Source: Allokutzneria oryzae (GTDB lineage: Bacteria; Actinomycetota; Actinomycetes; Mycobacteriales; Pseudonocardiaceae). Taken from it: a stretch of DNA of 64,000 bases. Each line of letters opens with the position of its first letter. Position 1 is the stretch's first letter. Where the stretch lies: NCBI RefSeq assembly GCF_042429765.1, contig NZ_JBHLZU010000032.1:148254-212253 (forward strand). The letters run 5' to 3'. Under the pieces are notes generated by a model. The model saw only the letters and a program-made list of their open reading frames with translations. It was not told the DNA's origin and made no database searches. Made by a program: the position numbers and the translations under genes. This document shows positions 44,054-52,180 of this stretch, in pieces.

Positions 44054-45384
44054 GCCCCGCTTCTCCGCTCCGGTCGTGGCGAGGCCCCCGCGATCGGTTG
44101 CCTGCCGCTGAGCATTCCTTCCAGTTCCTGGCAGCCTTCTCGGAACGAGCCGCCCTGGGATCTGAGCAGGGACGCCATGTCCTCCGCGGTGTCGGGAGGA
44201 CGCGACAACCGGGTCCAGGTGTCGACGAGCCGCCCGCGCCACAGATGCCTGTTCACCGAGAACCGAAACCTCTTGCGCACCAACGCATCCAGCTTCGAAC
44301 AGGCAGGAGTAGCGCTGATCGGGCGAGCGTGTTGTCGCAGCAGCGGGGGCAGCCACTGTGCGACCGGGCGGCGAGCTGCCGGATCTCGACCGAGCTGGGA
44401 GTAGTCCGGAGCGGCCAGGTCGGTGATCGGCGTTGCCACCTGCCGCGCGACGCGGCGCCAGCCCGCCCGGAGCGCCGGGTGGTCCACCCGCACCAGCTGG
44501 TGTCCCCACTCGCGGCCGAGCTCCTCCAGGTATCCGATCAGGAAGCTGGTGTGGAGGATGAGGTCGTACACGGTGAAGGCCGCACGCACCGCGGGGTCGG
44601 GGAACTCGCTGAAGCGGCGGTAGCCGTCGTCCCTGCCGTCGACGATCGAGCGGTACCAGTCCAGGGCACCGGGCAGTGCGGCCTCGGGGTGCGCCTTGCG
44701 GGTGTGGAGACGAGCGTGGGCGCGGCCGTAGCGCGCGTACCGCTCCGAGATCTCCTCGACTGCCTCGGAGAGCCGATGGGACACCGGCTCGGCGTTCCCC
44801 AGCCAGCGCGGGGTGTGCCCCGCATCGCGCAGGCTCAGGCCGAAACCGGTGTCCTCGCCGGCGTTGTTGAAGTTGCGGTCGTCGAAGAACAGGCCACCCG
44901 GCACCAGGTCCCTGCGGAGCCCGCAGTTGGCGGTCACCACGTACTGCGCCTCGCCCGTGTCGTCCGCCGGGGCGTGGAACAAGCGCTGGTAGTCGATGAA
45001 CGCCGTCACCGATCCCCGAACCAGGGTCCGGACCGGAGCCGCCACCGCGACGCGGTCGCCGCTGCCGAGCGCGGTGCCGAGCTCCTGGCACCACGACGAC
45101 GGCACGATGCAGTCGTCGTCGACGAAGAGCAGAACATCGTTGTGGGCCAAGCGAAATCCGATGTTGCGTGCTCCCGGTGCGCTTCTGCGCTCCACGGTCA
45201 CGACCTTGAGCATCGGCGATCCCATGTTCTCCAACGGAGGCCGCGCCGTGGTGCCGTTGACCACCACCAGCACCTCGGCTTCGTCCCCGCGCGAGGCGGC
45301 GGACCGCAGGACGGACTCGACCGTCTCGCGGATGGCAGCGCGTTCAAGCGTTGTCGGCACGACCACCGAAATGCTCACAACCAC
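44029..45384 (-). CDS. Family 2 glycosyltransferase
   Basis: This 451-residue GT-A enzyme has the N-terminal strand ISVVVPTT, a DDD nucleotide-sugar/metal motif at 89-91 (LLFVDDDCIVP), ERRSAPGARNIG and the acceptor-side ED (NNAGEDTGFG). The C-terminal 180 residues are unique and could hold the acceptor site. There are no membrane helices, so it acts in the cytosol or at the inner membrane surface. The GTG start has GGGAG four bases upstream; a second in-frame GTG lies two codons later. It is first in an operon with the UDP-xylose synthase type gene and divergent from the GT/GH10 fusion. Confidence 0.88.
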   Translation of the reverse strand: MVVSISVVVPTTLERAAIRETVESVLRSAASRGDEAEVLVVVNGTTARPPLENMGSPMLKVVTVERRSAPGARNIGFRLAHNDVLLFVDDDCIVPSSWCQELGTALGSGDRVAVAAPVRTLVRGSVTAFIDYQRLFHAPADDTGEAQYVVTANCGLRRDLVPGGLFFDDRNFNNAGEDTGFGLSLRDAGHTPRWLGNAEPVSHRLSEAVEEISERYARYGRAHARLHTRKAHPEAALPGALDWYRSIVDGRDDGYRRFSEFPDPAVRAAFTVYDLILHTSFLIGYLEELGREWGHQLVRVDHPALRAGWRRVARQVATPITDLAAPDYSQLGRDPAARRPVAQWLPPLLRQHARPISATPACSKLDALVRKRFRFSVNRHLWRGRLVDTWTRLSRPPDTAEDMASLLRSQGGSFREGCQELEGMLSGRQPIAGASPRPERRSGACEVLARW

Positions 45385-45504
45385 CCAACTCCCGGACGGT
45401 TAACATGATCATGTCTTCCCGTTCATGCTCTTACCACCCGTGGCCGCTCCCACCAAGGGTGATCTCGTTCGCTTCGGCCAGTCGCATGCAAGGAGGATGC
45501 GCGG
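45385..45504. promoter_or_regulatory. Divergent promoter region of the sugar locus
   Basis: This 120-bp gap lies between the divergent GT2 and GT/GH10 genes and must hold both promoters. It contains the 10-bp palindrome CATGATCATG beside a GTTAAC site near 45400-45415, a plausible operator. An AGGAGG ribosome-binding site precedes the rightward ATG (AAGGAGGATGCG region). Confidence 0.5.
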
Positions 45505-47802
45505 ATGTCGCAACGCCGGGGAGTGTATTTCCTCGCCAACGACGGATTTCTGGACCACGCCGTGCCGTTCCTGAACAGTTTCAGGCGGTTCAACCCCGAC
45601 GTGCCGTTGTGCCTGATCCCGTTCGCCGACGACGTCGAGGGGCTCACCGCCCTGCGGGAGCGGCACCGGTTCTCCGTCTTCACGGACATCGACCTGCTGC
45701 GGACCTGCGAAGCCATCGGCTTGGAGCTGCGCGGGAAAGCCTTGGGCCACTACCGGAAACTCGTCATGTGGGAGGGCCCGTTCGAGGAGTTCGTCTACAT
45801 CGACAGCGACGCGATCGTGTTGCACGGCATCGACTTCGCCTTCGAGCTGCTCGCCGACTACGGGTTCGTCACGGCGCACGGTGACGACCCGCTGATCCGG
45901 GAACACGTGTGGAACGACTCGGTCTACGGCGCTGGAGTCCTTACCTGGAAACAGATCGCCTTCTCCGGGGCGACCGGGTTCATCGCGTCCAGGCGGGACT
46001 GCCTGCGGCTGGACGACGTCCTGGACCGGCTGCCCCAGGCCGCCGAGCTCCTCCCGCACATGTGCCCGCACGTCGTCGATCAACCGTTGCTGAACTACCT
46101 GATGGTTACCTCGGGGCACCGGTACGCCAGCCTGTTCGGGCTGACGCGGGCAGGAGTCGAGCACCTTCCACTGGAGCGGTCGGCGGAAGCGGTGCTCGGT
46201 GTCGTGCGTGACGGCCAGCTCGTGAGCGCGGACCGGTGCCCGACGCTCATGGTGCACTGGTCCGGGCCGGTCAAGGAGTCGACCGACACCTCGCACCTCG
46301 AAGCGCTGCGGGAGTTCTACCGGAACAGGCCGGCGACGCCGGACGACGCACCGGACGACGCGGGTACGAGCTGCACGTTCGAGGACGGCTCCCGCCAAGG
46401 ATGGCGTCCTCGCGAGGGCGGTGAGAGCTGCGTGGTCACGACCGCGGACGCCCACACGGGCACCAGCAGCCTGCTGGTCACCGGGCGGGCCACGTGCTGG
46501 GCCGGGCCGGTGAAGGCGCTGGAGGCGGAACCGGTCGGATCCACCTGCCGATTCGCCGTGTGGGTCAAGCTCACGCCAGGCGAACCCGCTTCGCGGCTGC
46601 GCCTGTCCATCGGCCGCCACCTCGCGGGCACCGCCGAGTTCGACCAGGTGACCAAAACCGCTGTCGTGACACCCGATGCCTGGGTCGAACTGGCGGGCAC
46701 CTACACCGTGGCTCATCCAGTCGACTTCCTCAGCCTCTACGTCGAGTCGACGAGTGGCACCGCGTCCTTCTACCTGGACGACTTCACCATGCGGCGCCTG
46801 CCCCGGCCCTCGATCGAGGCGGACATCCCTTCGCTGAAGGACGTGCTCGCGGCGTGTTTCCCCTTCGGCACGGCGATCGGCACTCACCAGATCGTCGCGG
46901 ACCACGCGGAGCTCGTGCTCAAGCACTGCGCCTCCGTCACCGTGGGCAACGCGCTCAAATGGGATGCGGTCGAACCTGCCGAGGGGCACCACCGCTGGAC
47001 CGATGCCGACGCCCAGATCGGCTTCGCGGGCGCCAACGGGCTCGCCGTCCGCGGGCACACGCTCGTCTGGCACGAGCAGACCCCGGCGTGGGTGTTCCGG
47101 GACGACACCGGCGCAGAACTGCTCCCGGCACCGGAGAACAAGCAGTTGTTGTTGCGGCGACTGGAAAATCACATCCGCGCCGTCATGGGCCGCTACGCGG
47201 GGCGGATCTCCGCGTGGGACGTCGTGAACGAGGTCATCGACGAGACCGAGCCCGAGGGGTTGCGGCGCAGCCCGTGGTACGACCTCACCGGTCTGGACTA
47301 CATCCGCACCGCGTTCGCCGTGGCGCGTGAGACCGACCCCGCCGCCAAGCTCTACCTCAACGAGTACGACACCACTCGGCCAGCCAGGCGCAGGAGGCTC
47401 GCCGCGCTGGTCCACCGGTTGCGCTCGGAGGGGGTGCCGATCGACGGGATCGGGCACCAGATGCACATCGCCGTCGACCAGCCCACGGCCACCGACATCG
47501 AGGACACGCTGCGCACGTTCACCGAGCTCGGCCTGGACAACCAGATCACCGAGCTGGACGTGAGCCCTCGGCCCACAGGCGGGGGCGCGGCGGTGTCCGC
47601 CGAGGAGCAGGGCCGTCGCTACGGCGAGGTCTTTGTGACGTTTCGCCTGCTGTGCGGTCACATCAGCTCGGTGACCGTCTGGGGGCTGGCCGACAACCCC
47701 GACAACCTGTGCACGTTCCCGCACACCGGAACCGACAACCCCCTGATCTTCGACGAACGGCTCCAGGCCAAGCCCGCCTTCTGGGCCATCGCCGCGACGT
47801 GA
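45505..47802 (+). CDS. Glycosyltransferase-CBM22-GH10 xylanase fusion, no signal peptide
   Basis: This 765-residue protein has three parts. Residues 1-275 are a GT-A nucleotide-sugar transferase-like domain with a D-x-D motif at Asp100-Ser-Asp102 (VYIDSDAIVL) and a late VHWSG histidine. Residues about 285-425 are a CBM22-type xylan-binding domain (FEDGSRQGW, SLLVTGR, LSLYVESTSG, FYLDDF). Residues about 430-765 are a GH10 endo-xylanase with acid/base Glu576 (WDVVNEV) and nucleophile Glu683 (ITELDVS), plus GNALKWDAVEP and GHTLVWHEQTP. GH10 enzymes normally carry a signal peptide; here none exists and a transferase takes its place. With UDP-xylose synthesis next door, it may build and trim a xylosyl chain inside the cell. 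Confidence 0.88.
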   Translation: MSQRRGVYFLANDGFLDHAVPFLNSFRRFNPDVPLCLIPFADDVEGLTALRERHRFSVFTDIDLLRTCEAIGLELRGKALGHYRKLVMWEGPFEEFVYIDSDAIVLHGIDFAFELLADYGFVTAHGDDPLIREHVWNDSVYGAGVLTWKQIAFSGATGFIASRRDCLRLDDVLDRLPQAAELLPHMCPHVVDQPLLNYLMVTSGHRYASLFGLTRAGVEHLPLERSAEAVLGVVRDGQLVSADRCPTLMVHWSGPVKESTDTSHLEALREFYRNRPATPDDAPDDAGTSCTFEDGSRQGWRPREGGESCVVTTADAHTGTSSLLVTGRATCWAGPVKALEAEPVGSTCRFAVWVKLTPGEPASRLRLSIGRHLAGTAEFDQVTKTAVVTPDAWVELAGTYTVAHPVDFLSLYVESTSGTASFYLDDFTMRRLPRPSIEADIPSLKDVLAACFPFGTAIGTHQIVADHAELVLKHCASVTVGNALKWDAVEPAEGHHRWTDADAQIGFAGANGLAVRGHTLVWHEQTPAWVFRDDTGAELLPAPENKQLLLRRLENHIRAVMGRYAGRISAWDVVNEVIDETEPEGLRRSPWYDLTGLDYIRTAFAVARETDPAAKLYLNEYDTTRPARRRRLAALVHRLRSEGVPIDGIGHQMHIAVDQPTATDIEDTLRTFTELGLDNQITELDVSPRPTGGGAAVSAEEQGRRYGEVFVTFRLLCGHISSVTVWGLADNPDNLCTFPHTGTDNPLIFDERLQAKPAFWAIAAT

Positions 47803-47811
47803 GAGGACACC

Positions 47812-48435
47812 GTGGACCAGACATGGGACGAGTTGACGCGATGGGTGCAGCCCACGAGCCCGATGCCCGTGGGCGACGGCTGCGCGGCGGCCCCGGACCT
47901 GTTGCTCTACCTGATGCGATGGGTGCGCCGCAGGCGCCCGAGCCTCATCGTGGAGCTCGGCAGCGGCATCTCGACCTCCTGGTTCGCGATGGCGCTGCAC
48001 ACCTTCGGAGTGCCTGGCCGGGTGGTGAGCCTGGAGCACTCGGACCAGTACGCGGACCAGGCCCGGCATCAGCTGCGGGCATTGGGTTTGACGCACCTGG
48101 CCGAGGTGCGTCTCGCTCCTCTTGAGGACGTCCGGCTGTCGGGGGAGAACCACCGGTGGTACCGGCGTTCGGCGTGGCAGAGCCTGCGTGACTGCGATCT
48201 GTTGTTCGTGGACGGTCCTCCCGGTTGGAGTGCGCCGTTGGCGCGCTACCCGGCGGTACCGCTGCTCGCCGACGCACTCGCCCCGGGAGCCCTCGTCGTC
48301 CTGGACGACCACGACCGTCCCGACGAACGCGAGATCGTTGACCGCTGGCGACAGGCGTACCCCAGCTGGTCGTTCAGTCCTCTCGCGCACAAGAAGGGAA
48401 CCGCCGTCCTGCACCTCCCCGGCGGCCGGGCATAG
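47812..48435 (+). CDS. Class I SAM-dependent methyltransferase
   Basis: This 207-residue Rossmann methyltransferase has motif I VELGSGISTSWFA, an acidic residue ending the second strand (VVSLEHS) and motif VDGPPG. It resembles the small class I group that methylates sugars or natural products. The GTG start follows GAGAGGA and lies nine bases after the GT/GH10 stop, so the two are co-transcribed. It could O-methylate the glycan or glycoconjugate made by the locus; the substrate is not visible in the sequence. Confidence 0.85.
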   Translation: MDQTWDELTRWVQPTSPMPVGDGCAAAPDLLLYLMRWVRRRRPSLIVELGSGISTSWFAMALHTFGVPGRVVSLEHSDQYADQARHQLRALGLTHLAEVRLAPLEDVRLSGENHRWYRRSAWQSLRDCDLLFVDGPPGWSAPLARYPAVPLLADALAPGALVVLDDHDRPDEREIVDRWRQAYPSWSFSPLAHKKGTAVLHLPGGRA

Positions 48436-48478
48436 CGCCTTCCGGTTTGGGGTCAACGGCCTGAGGTAAGACCACACC

Positions 48479-50362
48479 GTGAGCGGACGCCACGCGGGGC
48501 CGTATGCCGAGCCGGAGGGCCCGGAGCAGCGGCACCCCTGGTGGAAGGTCATGTGCCTGAGCGGGCTGGACTACTTCTCCACGCTGGGGTACCAGCCGGG
48601 CATCGCGGCGCTGGCCGCCGGGGTGTTGTCGCCGATCGCGACCGTGGTGCTGGTGCTGGTCACGCTGCTCGGCGCGTTGCCGGTCTATCGCCGCGTCGCG
48701 CGCGAGAGCCCGCACGGCGCGGGCTCGATCGCGATGCTGGAGCGAATGCTGCCGTTCTGGCGGGGGAAGCTGTTCGTTCTGGTGCTGCTCGGCTTCGCCG
48801 CCACGGACTTCCTCATCACCATGACGTTGTCGGCCGCCGACGCCACCGCGCACATCGTGGAGAACCCGCACGTCGCCGATCTGGTCAAGGGCAGCAGGGT
48901 TCCGATCACCCTGGTGCTGCTCGCGCTGCTCGGCGCGGTGTTCCTCAAGGGGTTCACCGAGGCGATCGGCGTCGCGGTCACCCTGGTGGCGAGCTACCTG
49001 GCGCTCAACGTCGTTGTCGTGGCAGTGGGTTTGTGGCACGTGGTCGCGGCGCCGCACGTGGTCGCCGACTGGACCCACGCACTGACCGCCCAGCACGGCA
49101 ACCCGATGCTCATGATCGCGGTGGCGCTGCTGGTGTTCCCCAAGCTCGCACTGGGGCTGTCCGGCTTCGAGACCGGTGTCGCGGTGATGAACCACGTCGA
49201 GGGCGATCCCGCCGAGCCCGAGGAACGGCCGGTCAAGCGCATCCGGGGCACCAGGAAGCTGCTCACGACGGCCGCAGCCATCATGAGCGTCTTCCTGATC
49301 ACCAGCAGCCTGGTCACCACCCTGCTCATCCCGCAGCGGGAGTTCGCGCCCGGCGGCTCGGCCAACGGCCGCGCGCTCGCCTACCTGGCGCACGAGTACC
49401 TGGGCGACGGGTTCGGCTCGGTCTACGACCTGTCCACCATCACCATCCTGTGGTTCGCGGGCGCATCCGCCATGGCGGGACTGCTCAACCTCGTGCCGCG
49501 CTACCTGCCCCGCTACGGGATGGCACCGCACTGGGCGCGCGCGATGCGCCCGATGGTGCTGGTGTTCACCGCGGTGGCGTTCCTCGTGACGTGGATCTTC
49601 GACGCGAACGTGGACGCCCAGGGTGGTGCGTACGCCACCGGCGTCCTCGTGCTCATCACCTCAGCCGCCGTCGCCGTCACGCTCTCCGCGCACCGCGCCC
49701 ACCAGCGGGGCTCGACGATCGCCTTCGCGGTCATCTCGGCGGTCTTCATCTACACCACGGGGGCCAACATGGTGGAGCGGCCCGACGGGGTGAAGATCGG
49801 CGCCTGCTTCATCGCCGGGATCCTGCTGGTCTCCCTGCTCTCACGGCTCTGGCGCGCCTTCGAGCTGCGCGTCACCCGCGTGGTGCTCGACGACGCGGCG
49901 ACGCACTTCATCACCGACGTCCGCGGCAGCAAGCTGCGGTTCGTCTCCAACGAGCCGGAGGCCCGCGACGCCGCCGAGTACCGGGAGAAGCTCCAGCAGA
50001 TCCGCGAGGACCACGACATCCCCGTGGAGGAGCAGGTGATCTTCGTCGAGGTGACCGTGCGCGATCCGTCGGAGTTCGAGTCCGAACTGACCGTGTGCGG
50101 GGAACTGATGCACGGTGAGTACCGGGTTCTCACCATGGAGAGCGCCAGCGTGCCCAACTCCCTGGCCGGGTTCCTGCTGCACGTGCGGGACCGGACCGGT
50201 CGGCAGCCGAACATCTACTTCGAGTGGACCGAGGGACACCCGGTGGTCCACTTCCTGCGGTTCCTGCTGTTCGGGGTGGGCGAGGTCGCCCCGATCACCC
50301 GCGAGGTGCTGCGGGAGGCCGAACCCGACCGGTCCCGCCGCCCTCGGGTGCACGTCGGCTGA
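48479..50362 (+). CDS. APC-superfamily amino-acid/cation permease
   Basis: This 627-residue inner-membrane transporter has about 11-12 hydrophobic helices (residues 25-450) and a soluble C-terminal domain of about 170 residues. The first helix region LSGLDYFSTLGYQPGIAALAAG and GLSGFETGVAVMNHVEG are typical of APC amino-acid or KUP-like permeases. The C-terminal domain (KLRFVSNEPEARDAAEYREK onward) is a cytosolic module common in this subgroup and may regulate flux. GTG start. It seems to stand alone. Substrate not assignable. Confidence 0.85.
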   Translation: MSGRHAGPYAEPEGPEQRHPWWKVMCLSGLDYFSTLGYQPGIAALAAGVLSPIATVVLVLVTLLGALPVYRRVARESPHGAGSIAMLERMLPFWRGKLFVLVLLGFAATDFLITMTLSAADATAHIVENPHVADLVKGSRVPITLVLLALLGAVFLKGFTEAIGVAVTLVASYLALNVVVVAVGLWHVVAAPHVVADWTHALTAQHGNPMLMIAVALLVFPKLALGLSGFETGVAVMNHVEGDPAEPEERPVKRIRGTRKLLTTAAAIMSVFLITSSLVTTLLIPQREFAPGGSANGRALAYLAHEYLGDGFGSVYDLSTITILWFAGASAMAGLLNLVPRYLPRYGMAPHWARAMRPMVLVFTAVAFLVTWIFDANVDAQGGAYATGVLVLITSAAVAVTLSAHRAHQRGSTIAFAVISAVFIYTTGANMVERPDGVKIGACFIAGILLVSLLSRLWRAFELRVTRVVLDDAATHFITDVRGSKLRFVSNEPEARDAAEYREKLQQIREDHDIPVEEQVIFVEVTVRDPSEFESELTVCGELMHGEYRVLTMESASVPNSLAGFLLHVRDRTGRQPNIYFEWTEGHPVVHFLRFLLFGVGEVAPITREVLREAEPDRSRRPRVHVG

Positions 50363-50428
50363 CCGGCCCGAGTGGACTGTACGGTGAGTCCTCCTGAGGT
50401 GAAGTCGAGGCAAGGGGGAGTCGGCTCC

Positions 50429-51733
50429 ATGCGCATCCCGTCCCTTCGTACCGTCGTCGGCCTTGCGGCGGTCGTCGCCCTGGGCACCTCGGTGCCCGCT
50501 GCCGCCGCACCGCACGTTCCGTCCGGACCGTCCGGTGTGGACTCGGCGCGGTGCCCGCGGCTGTCCACCGCGCTGGAGTGGTTCGGTGACAACCGGGAGC
50601 GGCTCCAGCGGGCGATCGACGAGCGCGGGACCTGTTCGAACCCGGACCTGAAGCGCGGAGAGCGCCCGGTCGCGGCCTTCGACTGGGACAACACGGTGAC
50701 CAAGAACGACATCACCGACCTCGCCATCGCGTGGGCGCTGAAGCATGACCGCATCCTGCGTCCGGCGAACTGGGCGGACACCAGCCCGTGGCTGACCGAG
50801 AAGGCCGTGCGGCGGCTGACCGAGGCGTGCGGCACGGACGTTCCGGTCGGTCGGCCGCTGCGCACCTCCACCAACATCGCGTGCACGGACGAGATCTTCT
50901 CGATCCGGGAGGGCGCGAAGCTGGTCAGCGGCGAGAACGCCTTCACGGGTGACTGGAACCGCCGCCGCACGGTTCCGCAGTACGCGTGGGTGTCGCAGCT
51001 GTTCGCCGGGCACACCGAGGCGGAGGTCAACGCCATCGCGCGCGCCTCCCGCGCCGCCGCGCTCGCCGCGCCGGTCGGCTCCACCCAGAAGGTGGGCAGC
51101 CACACGATCCACGCCTACGCCCGCTACTACCCGCAGATGAGGAACCTGATCTCGACCCTGAAGCGGGCCGGGTTCGAGGTGTGGATCGACTCCGCGGGAG
51201 CCGCCCCGATCACCGAGCCCTGGGCGGCCGGTGTCGGGATCGACCGCGAGCACGTCATCGCCATCCGCAACGTGCTCGACCGCAGGGGCCGGATCACCAC
51301 GACGATCAAGGGCTGCGGCGGTGAGCCGGAGGGCAAGGGCGAGAACATCCCCTACATCGAGGGCAAGCGCTGCTGGCTGAACCAGGAGGCGTTCGGCGTC
51401 ACGGGGCCCGCGGCGTGGCAGCGGCAGGCCCCGCGGCACCGGCCGGCGATCGTGGCGGGCGACGCCAACACCGACGTGTCGATGGTCGAGGACGCCACGG
51501 CCGCCCACCTGGTGATCAACCGCAACCAGAACGAGATCCTGTGCAAGGCCTACGACAACGCCGACGGGCGCTGGGTGGTCAACCCGATGTTCATCGAGCC
51601 GTTGCCGCGCAAGTCCACCGCCTACCCCTGCTCCACCACCGGGTTCGTCAACCCGGACGGTTCGCTCGGTCCGGTGCTGCGGCAGGACGGCACCGTCATC
51701 CCGGACCAGCGGGACACCGTGCACGGGCGGTGA
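50429..51733 (+). CDS. Secreted HAD-superfamily phosphatase (phosphorylcholine phosphatase-like)
   Basis: This 434-residue exported enzyme has a signal peptide (RIPSLRTVVGLAAVVALG, cleavage after AAAA). HAD motif I is D85-W-D87-N-T89 (FDWDNTVTKND), motif II IDSAGAAP and motif IV AGDANTDVSMVED. The long cap and PITEPWAAGVGI fit secreted phosphorylcholine or related phosphomonoesterases. The ATG after AAGGGGGAG is chosen because it opens the signal peptide. It would release phosphate or choline outside the cell. Confidence 0.85.
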   Translation: MRIPSLRTVVGLAAVVALGTSVPAAAAPHVPSGPSGVDSARCPRLSTALEWFGDNRERLQRAIDERGTCSNPDLKRGERPVAAFDWDNTVTKNDITDLAIAWALKHDRILRPANWADTSPWLTEKAVRRLTEACGTDVPVGRPLRTSTNIACTDEIFSIREGAKLVSGENAFTGDWNRRRTVPQYAWVSQLFAGHTEAEVNAIARASRAAALAAPVGSTQKVGSHTIHAYARYYPQMRNLISTLKRAGFEVWIDSAGAAPITEPWAAGVGIDREHVIAIRNVLDRRGRITTTIKGCGGEPEGKGENIPYIEGKRCWLNQEAFGVTGPAAWQRQAPRHRPAIVAGDANTDVSMVEDATAAHLVINRNQNEILCKAYDNADGRWVVNPMFIEPLPRKSTAYPCSTTGFVNPDGSLGPVLRQDGTVIPDQRDTVHGR

Positions 51734-51840
51734 GCCCCGCTCGCCGCTGTCCCGGCCCACAGCAGCGAGGCACCCCAGCGCAGTCCCGTGCGCCCGCGTG
51801 GGCTGGCGTGGTCAGGTTTCGCGTTGTGGAGCCTTAGCGC

Positions 51841-52005
51841 GTGTCTCTGTTTAGTTTCGGCGTGGTCCTCGGGCGTGCTCTTCGGGCGTGGATGAGTCGC
51901 GACGGCTTGCTTGTGATGGTCGCTGCGATCGTGTTCGTGGCGACCAGCGGGCGAGGTCCGTCGTTCGGGGTCGCGGCGCCGGGCGCCCTCGGCCCCAGGG
52001 GTTGA
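51841..52005 (+). CDS. Possible small membrane peptide (54 residues)
   Basis: A GTG at 51841 with GGAG nine bases upstream opens a 54-residue frame containing one membrane-like stretch (DGLLVMVAAIVFVATSG) and a Pro/Gly-rich tail. Third-position G/C is fairly high, but the length makes chance possible. It lies in the 447-bp gap between the HAD phosphatase and the DUF222/HNH gene. The rest of that gap shows only a short GC hairpin (52066-52081) and the HNH promoter. Confidence 0.3.
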   Translation: MSLFSFGVVLGRALRAWMSRDGLLVMVAAIVFVATSGRGPSFGVAAPGALGPRG

Positions 52006-52065
52006 TCGGCTGGTCCCGGGAGGCGGCCATGTGTGCGGTCTGAACTTTTCCACTTGAGGCACCCC

Positions 52066-52081
52066 CTGGGCGCGTGCCCAG
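52066..52081. terminator. Short perfect GC hairpin
   Basis: A 6-bp perfect stem (CTGGGC / GCCCAG) around GCGT, followed by TTTCGG. It may terminate transcription arriving from the left or be part of the promoter region of the DUF222/HNH gene. Weak on its own. Confidence 0.3.
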
Positions 52082-52162
52082 TTTCGGCGATAGTGCCACG
52101 TTCACCGACAGCGAAAGAATCGCCCCCCATTTCACCCCATAGAGCCATGATCGCCATTTTCG

Positions 52163-52180
52163 GCGAGATAGAATAAAAAT
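52163..52180 (+). promoter_or_regulatory. AT-rich -10-like region touching the start codon
   Basis: The bases just before the ATG of the HNH gene read GATAGAATAAAAAT, with a TAGAAT hexamer about six bases upstream of the start codon. No ribosome-binding site is present. A -10 box this close predicts a leaderless transcript, common in actinobacteria. No clear -35 is seen. Confidence 0.4.

Noticed and set aside
43070..45094. Single long minus-strand protein joining GT2 sequence and the SDR
   Set aside because: The upstream part is an out-of-frame reading of the GT2 gene. The SDR starts at 44053 with its own Rossmann N-terminus.
45409..48552. Minus-strand open frame of about 1047 codons opposite the GT/GH10 and methyltransferase genes
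   Set aside because: Antisense shadow. It spans two clear plus-strand genes and has no motif.
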